Source of the DNA: Xiphias gladius
Lineage: Eukaryota; Chordata; Actinopteri; Istiophoriformes; Xiphiidae
Direction of reading: 5' to 3'
Assembly (NCBI RefSeq): GCF_016859285.1
Contig: NC_053412.1
Location: 5,517,789-5,581,788, forward strand
Length of the DNA stretch: 64,000 nucleotides
The notes under the pieces: model-generated
Database searches by the model: none
Seen by the model: only the letters and a program-made list of their open reading frames with translations
What the model was told of the DNA's origin: nothing
Shown here: one piece after another, positions 37,480-64,000 of the stretch
Numbering within the stretch: position 1 is the first letter of the stretch
Layout of the letters: every line of letters starts with the position of its first letter
Made by a program: the position numbers and the translations under genes

Positions 37480-39000
37480 GAGACTGTCTGCGGCTGCAGG
37501 ACAGTGGCCGTTTCACGACAGGAAAAAGGGCCGACAAATGGACGGATAGACAGAATCACACAGAGAAAGGCATGCAGAGGCCATGCAGAAAACACACACA
37601 CAAACACACAGAGTCATGATGGGGTGCCTCGAATTTCTGACAAAAGCCTTCACACAGAATATAGCCCGGCTCTGTCTGCAGCTGAGTATGACTAACACTA
37701 CGTCAACATTAAGCAGCGGCAGTTATTACACTCTGTCTCTCCATTTCTTGAAAATACAGCTGAAAATACATAAATGTTTAACTTTAGTTCACCAACAACC
37801 TGCTGGGCTGATTATTGAATTATAAGTATGTTAATGTGTTCGCGCCGCAGCTACTAAACTACTCTTTCTCCATCTATGTTCTGATACATAGCATGTATTT
37901 GTGCATCATTTGGGAGAAATTATGGGTTCTTGGATGAGGCTGACTACTCAGTTGAACTCCCTCAGTACCCTGCAGGCATTATTGTTGTAGTCACAACATG
38001 AATCTCCTGCTTAAGCAGAACCCAGTACAGTACAGGGGTAACACTAGACTGCTGCCAAACCGTGCTCCGTTTCTCTCTAACCAGAGTTTATCAGATTTAT
38101 GCAACACAACGCTTGATCAGGCCCCGTCTCTACAGCACAGACTCTGAACATTTCCACTTCATCTAATTATCAAAACCTTGCATTTTTTTGAAACTACCTG
38201 CATCTGTGACAACCACGTTTGAGCAGCAAAACTAACAGGAACATAGGGTTGAGTAATTGCACACATAGATAAACCATTCTGCAGTCCCCTCGGGGTGGTA
38301 CATATCAACAGACTTGGTGTCTAATAAAGGACTAAATCTAAGGGAAGAAGCGGAAAGGGAGATGCAAATACTGAATGAGAAAGGAAGGTTATTGTGAGGC
38401 AGAACAACGGGAAAAATATAGCCTTACTGACATAAAGAGTCCTGAGTATTGGAGGTGGACGTGTTATGGTAGGGGGTCAACCAGGGCTGTGGATCTGCTG
38501 AGTCACCACCTCCCTCAATGACTCAGCAGCTCCACTGCTTCTATTCCAGCCACTGATATTTTTGCAATGGCAATGTCCAGTGAGCTGTCTTTCTACCACT
38601 GTCTTCTGAAGGCTGACAGTATGACCTCAAGTGACAGGGGATCGAGCAAATGTGACACTGGACTCGTAGAGCTGAATGACACAAAACCAGTTGCAGGATG
38701 CTGTTACATGCAAAGCTACAGAAATGGTGGTGAAAAAAGAAAAAAAAAAAATCCTTAGCCAGACCATAATCATACTTTTTATAAATCGTGCTTGGCTGTT
38801 TCAGGGATGGGGTGAAGAGGTAAACACACATGAATTTCACTGCGTTTTTCCCTTCAAAATCAACATCTGTTTCAATATCACTGCAAAAGAAAGAAAATAT
38901 CCATGCTGCAGCCTGAACAACAATGAACCACGAACAATAACTTCCACTTGATTAAAATCCGTCATCTGATAAACAGAGTTTACATTAGAATAAACAGCTT

Positions 39001-39500
39001 NNNNNNNNNNNNNNNNNNNNNNNNNNNNNNNNNNNNNNNNNNNNNNNNNNNNNNNNNNNNNNNNNNNNNNNNNNNNNNNNNNNNNNNNNNNNNNNNNNNN
39101 NNNNNNNNNNNNNNNNNNNNNNNNNNNNNNNNNNNNNNNNNNNNNNNNNNNNNNNNNNNNNNNNNNNNNNNNNNNNNNNNNNNNNNNNNNNNNNNNNNNN
39201 NNNNNNNNNNNNNNNNNNNNNNNNNNNNNNNNNNNNNNNNNNNNNNNNNNNNNNNNNNNNNNNNNNNNNNNNNNNNNNNNNNNNNNNNNNNNNNNNNNNN
39301 NNNNNNNNNNNNNNNNNNNNNNNNNNNNNNNNNNNNNNNNNNNNNNNNNNNNNNNNNNNNNNNNNNNNNNNNNNNNNNNNNNNNNNNNNNNNNNNNNNNN
39401 NNNNNNNNNNNNNNNNNNNNNNNNNNNNNNNNNNNNNNNNNNNNNNNNNNNNNNNNNNNNNNNNNNNNNNNNNNNNNNNNNNNNNNNNNNNNNNNNNNNN
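39001..39500. other. Assembly gap (500 N)
   Basis: Exactly 500 unknown bases. The round number suggests a placeholder, so the true size is unknown. Frames across it are meaningless. Confidence 0.99.
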
Positions 39501-42500
39501 GAATAATCAATGTTACTGATATTTAAAACACGTGTTGGTTGCGGCCTAACAGTGCTGTAATGCGTTACTTACTTAACGCAGGGGGGGGGCAATTTGATAA
39601 AACCCAATTTTAAAACAAAGGAGCACAATATAAACATTAAATTAAGGGCAGTTGTCGAGGCTTGCTGGGTGGTTTTACCTGTTTAGGCCTCTAAAAATGA
39701 TTCAAATGAAACAGTTTTCCAAGGGGAAATCGCTCTTTGGTTGAACTGCTCACACATGCAGCACCTAAGGAAGGGCCACAGGTAGATGTTGGGTAATTTT
39801 AAAGGGGTCATGTGGCAAAAAAAAAAAAAAAAAAGTTGGGTAAAACACTACGGTACCTCTAATGCATCAATAAAAGGAGTATATTAACTCTGATGGGAGC
39901 ATACGGTATATAAAGCAGGAAATATTTCAAGAATGAATGAATGAATTTGCAAAGTGACAAGACATATCTAATAATTTAATTTCACCATGCATAAACCATA
40001 TAGAAAATACTTTACAGCAATGACAATAATTAAAAAAAATTACATTTCATGATGACCCCAAAAAACAAACAAACAAAAAAAAAAAAAGCAAGTGTCACAG
40101 ATCACTGAAGGCTCACAAGTTGTAATCGGATTAGTCTGATAGTAGAGTTAGTACATGGTTAAATCAGCAGGGTTACATTTCACCCCGGGAGGAATAAAAC
40201 AACAGAAAGTCAACAAAACGGCAACTAGGATGGTGCTCAGTGGAGCGCATACCTCCGCCAAGGCCAATGTCAAACAACATACACCAGGCTTCAGGGAAAA
40301 AAATTCAAACTCTTAGTAAATGTTCCGGATCAGCCCCAAAACGTAATGGGTTCTACCCTGGCCCTGGCCCATGCCCCCTCCCTCAAACCAAGTTCGGTGC
40401 AAATCAGTTCAGTACTTTTTGTGTAATCCTGCTGATAAATCGACAGATAAACCGCAGAAAGACAAAAAACCTCTTTGGTGGAGGTAAAAACTAAAGAACG
40501 AGCGAGAAACCAAAACATAATCAAGATTTGCTTGAAGGAGGCTGGTGTCACTTGATGTTACACCCAACCCAGCATGGGTGCGCTTGATTCTCACAGCTGT
40601 AACTCTGACTTTGCTTTGCGAAATGGGCCTTGAAGCCTGGTGGGTTGTCACTGCTTTGCGAATCAAACGCATTAGGAACAGTTAGTCAGTGACCCCCGAC
40701 AGAAATGGGGGTAGAGATGAATGAAGAGGGTGTTTAGCGTGGGTTAGTTGAGGTGGAGGTCCATGCAGAAGGCATCCATTCTACACCCCCGCCCTTTCAA
40801 ATGGCACTAGTTTCAATGAAAGAAAGACAGAAAAAAGAAAAAAAAAACAAAACATGGCAAATACACTACTTCATATTAAATATGATTACCCACATCTGTA
40901 GGAAACTCTGTCATCCGTATGGCATTTGATTACAATGACTTGCATTTAGGTGAAACCTGGCTGCCTGTAGAAGGCAGCGGTAAAAGAGGAAAACAAATCA
41001 AAAAGGCTTCAACTAAAACTACTCCAACTGGCCTTCCTCACTCACGTGTATGAGTGCATTATTATTTCTCACACTTTCACAGTTATACGAAATGGTTGCA
41101 GCTGGATTCGAAACGTTGGAATCGCCACATGGCCTCACCGTCAACCAGCACGGTGAGGAAGGGAAGCACTTCTACCACTTTAACTGCAAACACTAATGCT
41201 GAGTAATTTACATTATGCGCTTTTGTTTTATTGAACTTCTTTGCTTTGATGTTTTTCGGAGGATGGGACACGACGTTAAATTTTCAAAGAATTTGGTCTT
41301 CAAAAGCACCGCTGTCGGTACTGGTGCATCCCCACTTTGAATGATCCCACTGGGGATTTATTATTAGTGTGCTCCAGTCTTTTCAAATGCATCCGGGCAA
41401 GCGATCAAGAATTTCAATTAGTAATTTGAGCGCAAAATATGCTTCATAACACTGCTTAATTACAATACTGCTTTATAAAAATGACAAACCAAGGCAAAAA
41501 CAACACAAAGCACTGTTTCACATCTTCACGTTTCAAGTCACTTATGATGTGTCCCTCTCTTCACTATCTGCCCCTGGTGTAATGTACGACAACTAAAGCC
41601 GTCTAAGTGAGATCTGACATGAAAACAAAGCTGCCAGACAATTACTGGTGTGTGTCAGGTGGGTGTGTCAAAAGTGAGAGAGCACAGGATTGGTTCTGAA
41701 ACAGTGAAAAGTAAATGTCATTATTTGATTTACAGCTCCATCACTGGGTGTAATTACACAGCAACAAAACTGGAAATCATTTCTCAAGCAAAGGCTTATA
41801 ATGTGACACGAAAAAGGGTTAGTGGGCACTCTTTTTTCTATGTCGGCAACTAAAAAACTAAAATGCTGTTAGTGTAGGTTTACTGTATAATTACACATCA
41901 GTCAATGGAGCAGAAGAGGGAGCTTTAAAGTAAGGAAAAAGCTTTAAAAAAAAAAAAAAAAAGGAAAGAAAACGCAATAGGTCCAAGTCACTTAAGTTCC
42001 ACTGAGAGGAATGAGTGCGCATTATGGGTGAGTGATTAACTTTTTCCATTCATTCCTTGATTCATTCATTCATCCAGCTGTCCGCTGTTACGACATCAGT
42101 GCTTCTTTTTCTTCTTCTTCTTCTCTTGAGGAGGATTAAATGGACACCTTGACGGCACGTACAATAAAGAAAACAAAAACATTTCTCGCCGCCAGCATCT
42201 GAGGAAAACACCGGCCAGTGCATTGATGGGGAAGCGGCATTCTTGCAATTTTTCCACTGAAACCACCGGGGACCGCCAGGCGACACTTTTCTCATTAGCT
42301 CGCGGCTAGCGGTATCATTTGGTTCCTGTGGTGAATGGTAACAATGCTAACCCCGGGGTTTCAAGGTAGATGGTTTTCTTTTCCCCCAACAGCGAGACTT
42401 AAAATAAGTACGGTGAAGAGAACTAAAAATAAAAAAATGTCAAGGCATCCATTTAAGAAAGAGAACATCTTAACATAAAGATGGATCGCACAGTGTTTCC

Positions 42501-42570
42501 CTTACATAAACAAAGTAGTGTTGGTGGAATGCAACTTTTGTCTTTTGTCCCAGTTCATAAAGAAAGATAA
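39501..42570. other. Spacer downstream of chn1, no recognised gene
   Basis: Holds one transposon-like element (40249-40487), several poly(A) tracts and AATAAA motifs on both strands. Part of its right end may belong to a longer chn1 3' UTR. Confidence 0.5.
40249..40487. mobile_element. Small inverted-repeat transposon-like element (TACCTCCGCCAAGG ends)
   Basis: The left end ATACCTCCGCCAAGG pairs with the right end CTTTGGTGGAGGTA, an inverted repeat of about 14 bases with mismatches. The interior includes CCCCAAAACGTAATGGGTTC and CAAATCAGTTCAGTACTTTT. I recognise this arrangement from memory as a common non-autonomous fish element. It has no coding capacity, so it would have depended on transposase supplied elsewhere. 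Confidence 0.65.
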
Positions 42571-42576
42571 TAACTG

Positions 42577-43044
42577 TTTATTTCTATTGACCAAGGCTGG
42601 AAAATTTTCCTTCCCAGTGTTGCAGATATTAATTTTTGTACAGTTCTGACATCAGAAATTTCAGAGGCTCCCAGTTTGTTGATTGAGTTTAACTAAATTT
42701 TTGCTAATGTTTTACATTTAAAATGTAGGGAAACACTGCATCCTTCCATCTACTTCTTCCCTCAAAGCCGTTATGTGTTTTGAGAGTGTCCACTCAGGTT
42801 TTTAGGGGTTTTTTTTCCTTCTTTGCAAATAGCTACTTCCTTCATTGCTCCACACAGAAACAGGTAGTGTTCTTTTTGTCTCATGTATCTTGCATGTTTC
42901 TTCTTCATTTTCTTGTCAAAAGTCAACAGGTCGCTTTTTCATCCATCTTTTCACAAGAGGACAATGCAAACTGCATGAGCATCTTCCCAATCTCTCTGTC
43001 CTTCCTCTCCTCCTCAGAAGAAGAATAGTTTCCCTCCCCTCCGC
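42577..43044 (-). other. chn1: Probable 3' UTR of chn1
   Basis: Follows the TGA stop at 43047-43045. The first AATAAA on the minus strand is at 42582-42577, giving a 3' UTR of about 0.47 kb. Further AATAAA motifs lie near 41.36 and 41.23 kb, so longer forms are possible. Confidence 0.4.
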
Positions 43045-59747
<16,703 letters not shown>

Positions 59748-59826
59748 CTTGATTCTCCGATATGACGATTAACAATTAACCAGCAGATCCAAATTTCCGG
59801 CAAAACGGACCCGCTTAGTTTGAATC
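59748..59826 (-). other. chn1: chn1 alpha-2 5' UTR part of exon
   Basis: 79 bases between the probable acceptor GCGCTCTCTTTCAG and the start codon. GT- and GC-rich alternating DNA lies just upstream (59841-59912). Confidence 0.6.
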
Positions 59827-60221
59827 CTGAAAGAGAGCGCAAACACACGCACACGCGCGCGCGCACACACACACATGCAGACGCACATGCACACGCACAT
59901 GCAGACGCGCACAGACAAAAGAATAAGGTTAAACTGTTCAACCAGTGGCTGCGATGAGTTAACCTGGCTGAAGTGACAAAAGGCTGAGTAACGATAAACC
60001 ATAAATGATCCTGCTCAGATTATGAGAGAGCTAACGTTAGCGGATTCGCTCGGCGTGACTTTAGTTGCCGGGCTGAACCGAGGATAAAACGGAACCGACT
60101 TAATATTGTAAAGAAAACATTCGCCCTGTAATACAATTTAAATGCACCGACGACGTTTTTACAACAATGTGAAATTATGCACCGGTTTATTAATCTAACG
60201 GTAAGCTAATAATACGTAGTA

Positions 60222-60310
60222 CCCACATTCACATCCATCCTGCATTGTGGTCGCCATCTTGCTGGGTCACGTGAGCCGTCTCGCCCTCTCGCCAGGGTAG
60301 CTATGGCAAC
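60222..60310 (-). promoter_or_regulatory. chn1: Probable chn1 alpha-2 promoter and non-coding first exon
   Basis: On the minus strand GCAAGATGGCGACC (YY1-type, typical just after a start site) lies at about 60261-60248, preceded by TCACGTGA (E-box, 60266-60273) and GTTGCCATAGCTAC (RFX X-box-like, 60300-60313). Two weak donors follow at 60222 and 60226. The start site is inferred to be near 60265. Confidence 0.45.
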
Positions 60311-60609
60311 GGACTTTGCTGCTGCCGCTTGCAACGAAAGACATCGTGGGTCTCTCCCGATTTTAAGTTTGTTATTTTAGCATAACATATTTACCTTAAG
60401 TGGTGTTATTACAGGGTGTTCTGGCCAAGGTATTTTTAGTAACTAAACTGAAACTCTACCTCACTGAGTTAAGGTAACCAGACAAGTTGACCCATTTGCC
60501 TTATCGACGTAGTAAATTAAACATAATACTAGAAAAAACAAAACAAAAAAAAACAACGGAGCTGCTGTATTTATGTATAAGTACGAATATTTGTGCGCCG
60601 CATGAATGT

Positions 60610-60683
60610 GGCCGGTTAGCTCAGTTGGTTAGAGCGTGGTGCTAATAACGCCAAGGTCGCGGGTTCGATCCCCGTACGGGCCA
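60610..60683 (+). tRNA. tRNA-Ile(AAU)
   Basis: 74 bases with the full cloverleaf: acceptor stem GGCCGGT, A box TTAGCTCAGTTGG, anticodon loop CTAATAA with anticodon AAT at 60644-60646, B box GGTTCGATCC and discriminator A. There is a G5-G68 mismatch in the acceptor stem that, as far as I recall, also occurs in human tRNA-Ile-AAU genes. CCA is not encoded. A TTTT terminator for RNA polymerase III follows about 8 bases after. AAU is expected to be edited to IAU. No intron. Confidence 0.97.
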
Positions 60684-60765
60684 ATTTCCCTTTTCCACAA
60701 CGTCCTGAGACTCCCGAAGCCCAGCCCGTCCTACTAAAAGGAAATATTAAAATATTGTACATAAC

Positions 60766-61325
60766 CACTGGTGTAGTCTAACTACATTTACTCAAGGAAT
60801 GTGTCTAAGTACAATTTTTTATGCAGCCATTCTTATACTTTACTGAAGTATTTCCATTCTATTCTTGTTGATATTTCTACTCCAGTACAGTTTAGAGTGA
60901 AATGTTGTTCTACTCGAGTAATTTATTTGACAACTTTACTTACGGGTTTCCTTTTAGATTAAAAAGTGTTCCCAGTGTTAAACCATTGGTTCCCAGTCTT
61001 TTTGGCTTGTGACCCCTTGCAATAAATCAGTGTCTAGTTGGGGCCCCTTGTCACGTTTCTGATGTCAACGAGTTGTTAGCACCTCCACAAAAAGGAGATA
61101 CTCCTTATAAATGTCCCACGTTCTTTCATTAAAATAACTAATTGAGCCCGAAAGAGATAACACTCTGCAACATTTCACAACAACAACACAGATATTAGAG
61201 AAAAGTGTGAAAAAATAACCTAAATGTGTGTGCCTTAACTTGTAATGGAGAATTATGTCATTGTCCTATTGGTACTTTTACTTAAGTAAAGGATCTGAGA
61301 ACTTCTTGCAGCAATGTATATAGTA
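60766..61325. repeat. CAAGTAAAGTAC-family interspersed repeat
   Basis: Begins CCACTGGTGTAGTCTAACTAC and has ACATTTACTCAAGGAATG, ATACTTTACTGAAGTATTTC and GGTACTTTTACTTAAGTAAA. Probably composite, since the middle resembles none of the other copies. Confidence 0.5.
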
Positions 61326-61484
61326 TCGTGCATTGATTTGGGCAAAAACTCTAAGACCACTGCATATTCTCTTGGGGTAAGTTATACATTAAATTAAAAA
61401 AACAAAACAAAAACGTATCGGCCTAAATGTTAGTAAATGACCGTCTGCATTAGGAAGTTCTTCCACTAATATAGCCTAAAATCA

Positions 61485-61952
61485 GTGGTAGAAGATATAT
61501 TCAGATCTTAGCAATACTAAGATCTGAATACTAGTAGCGATACTTTTTTACAAGTAAAACTCATGCATTCAGAATTTTATTTAAGTAAATGTATACAAGC
61601 AAGTATATAAGCATCAAAATTTATTAAAGCATTGCATGTAAAAATTCTCATCGTTCAAACTGGCCGATTTCACAATAATGAATATTATATTACTAGATTA
61701 CAGTTAGTGACGCATGAATGTGTGCACCAGCGTTAATACATAGTGTTGCAGCTGGTAAAGTGTGGCTAATTTCAAATACCTTATACACAATTGGCTAGTT
61801 TACACTATAATAACACATCATCATAAATGAGTTGATTTACACTTTGTAGTAGAGTAACAGTAAAAAGTAGCATGAAATGAGTATACTCAAGTAAAGTACA
61901 ATACTTTGTGATATTGTAATACATTGTAATACAATGTACTTAGTTGCATTTT
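61485..61952. repeat. CAAGTAAAGTAC-family interspersed repeat
   Basis: Begins CAGTGGTAGAAGATATATTC and has ACTCAAGTAAAGTACAATAC, ending ACTTAGTTGCATTTTGTT. It directly abuts the inverted-repeat element at 61953. Confidence 0.55.
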
Positions 61953-62478
61953 GTTAAACGGACAGTATGTAATTTCTGCCACTAGGGGTCTCTCAAACAA
62001 AACCGTAACAAAAGTTACAAATCAGTGTCTCTCCAACGCTGTTTGGCGGACGCGAAACATGCCGGAGGGGCTGTGAGTCTAGCCGCCGCTAACATTTGCT
62101 CAGCTCGTTTCTCTGATAACCTAAGATACAAACGTCCGATGAACAAAAGCCTTTATCTGGTTTAAAAAGCTAAAAACGACCGAGATCTAAAAAAGTGTAT
62201 CGTAAAAATGTGGCTTAAAACTGGATACAGAGTAAATTTTCACCGCTTCTGGCGGACAACTACAACGCTGACGCGTGGGCAAAGGGGATATGACGCCATT
62301 GATGCGCGACCAAATGAAGCGGACCGTTACCTTAATTAAAATTACAGATTTCTCTAGGTTTGGAAATTCCTGCAAACATTTGGGATAATGTAAGTGTACA
62401 ACTCAACAAAATAAATAAAATAGGTCGAGTCGTTTTTAGTAATTTTAAGGCGGAAAAGTTACATATTATACCTTTAAC
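61953..62478. mobile_element. Non-autonomous DNA-transposon-like element with terminal inverted repeats
   Basis: The left end GTTAAACGGACAGTATGTAA and the right end GTTACATATTATACCTTTAAC are imperfect inverted complements of about 20 bases. The interior (GCCACTAGGGGTCTCTC, AAAAACGACCGAGATCTAAA) has no coding frame of note. The element is about 526 bases. I recognise related sequences from memory as widespread in fish. Confidence 0.65.
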
Positions 62479-62509
62479 TGTCTGATACAAATCAAAACAC
62501 TTTTCCTCC

Positions 62510-62852
62510 GCACCTTCATTTCCCCAAACCGCCGTGCTACGGCGCTGTCTAGCCGCCCTGGTCGCACTTTCTCTCCGCCTGACACTGTAGTGCCGGGTTG
62601 CCCGTGCCGGAGGCGGTGTGTGGCTCTTCATTGTTTCGGTAGAGAGCTCCACGCAGGGCTTACCCACATTTGTTTCAATGGCTACCGCGCAGAAACCACG
62701 TCCCACCTGAGAGGGAGCGGTTTCGCTGCGAGGAGAGGACCACCGAGTCGAAACTTAGCCGCAGGACCGCACTGTGTTGGATTTACCGTCTGCGCTGGAA
62801 ATAAAAATCTGCCACTGACGGACAATCTGTGGATCCTGAAGAAAGAGGGGGG
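62510..62852 (+). other. Candidate 5' exon of an unidentified plus-strand gene
   Basis: GC- and CpG-rich block after AT-rich repeats. It ends GGAGAGGACC and so on to AAAGAGGGGG, then GTAAGG, a good donor (intron from 62853). A second donor, TCTCCCGTAAGT, lies at 63153-63154 after ATGAGAGACAAGCATAG. No protein is recognised, so this may be untranslated leader. Confidence 0.3.
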
Positions 62853-63390
62853 GTAAGGAAATCATGCTATCCGGGATTATGAAGCGAGGTTACACGTAGC
62901 CTTTCTGGGATTCCTTGCATAGTGCACACTTGCGCTCGGATTCGGTGCAATGTACGCTCCCGGTGAAAAAGACAAAACGCTTTCGGCTTCTTCTGGCAAC
63001 AGAGTCGTGATGTTTGATGAGCCCGATATCTTAAGTATAAGCTCGCTTCCATTGCAGCCAGCCTGTTTATTTTCCTAATCGGCTGAGCTGTAGGAGGTCC
63101 AGCAGAGCTCCTTTTACTGTAAGCTTGATGAGAGACAAGCATAGCACTTCTCCCGTAAGTGCTTCCAAACATTTACGTGCATTGCAACATTTTCTCACAA
63201 CTTCCAATTCTGTAGTCCGAACTGGCAAGGACTTTGGTTTATCTTTGAGTATTTTGGATTCCCCCCAGCTTCTGCCCTCAGTTATCCCCCTCTGTTTTGT
63301 GTCAATCGCGCTTTTCCATTCACCGAATCCTACAACGGCCTTAGCTTGTCATTGTCAAAACGTCGACCCATGCACATTAAAATTGAGCAG

Positions 63391-63439
63391 TGCGCGCGCA
63401 CGCACGCACGCACGCACGCACACACACACGCACACACAC
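63391..63439. repeat. (CGCA)n/(CA)n alternating purine-pyrimidine tract
   Basis: GCGCGCGCACGCACGCACG followed by CA units, seen directly. It is rich in CpG. Confidence 0.9.
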
Positions 63440-64000
63440 CAGCCCAGTCTCTTGTGTGCCTTAGCCTTCTGACACCTTTGCTCTTGCCTTAAAGGATTAC
63501 TCTGCTAACCCACATTCAGGGGCTTGCGCTTTGCCAACTGTACTCTGTATGAGTGGTGTGTGCCTATTTTTTTTTTTTTTCCCCCCACTTGACAAAGCTG
63601 TTGAGTGCATGCATGTTGTACAGTATATCACTCCCCCCTCAGTGCTTGGTATTGTCAGATGCAAACCTTGACCCACCTTGGCCCATCCCCTTGCAGAATG
63701 TATGCATGGCACCTATTGGGTGTCAAAATCAGCTGACAAACAAATTCCTTCCCTTTATTGATCTCTGGGGGGGGCACACGCTTTTTTCGCCACCGCCCCC
63801 CCTTTTTAGCCTGAGGTCAGAGCACAGGGTCAGTGGGGAAGCAGCAACCATGATCAGATTCAGCATTATCTTACTCATAGGCACTTCATTTTGCTAATGG
63901 TTGGTGTAGCATGGGTGTTGAGGTATAAACAGGATCTGCCAAATTGCTAGGCTGCCCTGTTGCCCATCCACTTTTGCAATCAATATAACACCCACAAAGC

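Larger units (their letters stand above)
26585..38999. other. Long intergenic spacer without recognised genes
   Basis: No family-like protein and no convincing exon chain on either strand. It holds repeat copies near 30.3, 31.5, 33.7 and 36.8 kb, microsatellites, TTAA-rich tracts near 28.4 and 32.4 kb, poly(A) tracts and an AAAATGGCGGC motif at 27.41 kb. Base composition is AT-rich throughout. Confidence 0.6.

Noticed and set aside
38948-39526. Two open frames across the gap
   Set aside because: They consist almost entirely of unknown bases.
63125-63472. 115-codon frame starting MMRDKHSTSP
   Set aside because: It reads through a strong donor (GTAAGT at 63154) and into a CGCA repeat. At most the first codons could be an exon.

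Overview
This window is vertebrate nuclear DNA, most likely from a percomorph (spiny-rayed) teleost fish. The evidence is short exons with GT-AG junctions and long non-coding spacers, abundant (CA)n, (TA)n and poly(A/T) tracts, a eukaryotic tRNA-Ile(AAU) gene without encoded CCA, two vertebrate-specific signalling genes, and several short interspersed repeat families that I recognise as typical of percomorph genomes. A 500-base run of N (39001-39500) marks an assembly gap.

Three genes can be supported, two protein-coding genes on the minus strand and one tRNA on the plus strand. (1) tsc22d1, short isoform: three coding exons at 22977-22856, 22397-22346 and 20315-20046, joining in phase to a 147-residue TSC22-box/leucine-zipper protein. 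Its probable 3' UTR runs to about 18.33 kb and its CCAAT-containing promoter lies near 23.2-23.3 kb. (2) chn1, alpha-chimaerin: fourteen coding exons from 59747 down to 43045. They join in phase to 459 residues (SH2, C1, RhoGAP), exactly the human alpha-2 length. A second first exon (47396-47046) encodes an alpha-1-type protein of 367 residues. (3) A tRNA-Ile(AAU) gene at 60610-60683, a few hundred bases upstream of the chn1 alpha-2 start region.

Layout: 1-18.3 kb has no recognised gene and holds repeats, microsatellites and one promoter-like GC-rich patch near 17.8 kb. 18.3-23.4 kb is tsc22d1. 23.4-42.5 kb is a long spacer with many repeat copies, the gap, and one candidate alternative first exon of tsc22d1 (26284-26238). 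42.5-60.3 kb is chn1. 60.3-64 kb holds the tRNA gene, two blocks of one repeat family, a transposon-like element with terminal inverted repeats, and a GC-rich candidate 5' exon of an unidentified plus-strand gene.

The two proteins are not known to act in one pathway. The most interesting observations concern chn1 splicing. The alpha-1 first exon reads through the alpha-2 splice acceptor. One RhoGAP exon has a (TG)26 tract directly against its acceptor, and other chn1 exons have UG or UCUA repeats beside their splice sites. In tsc22d1 there is a perfect glucocorticoid-response-element-like palindrome next to a possible internal promoter. I saw no new biological system, and no virus, CRISPR array or toxin gene.
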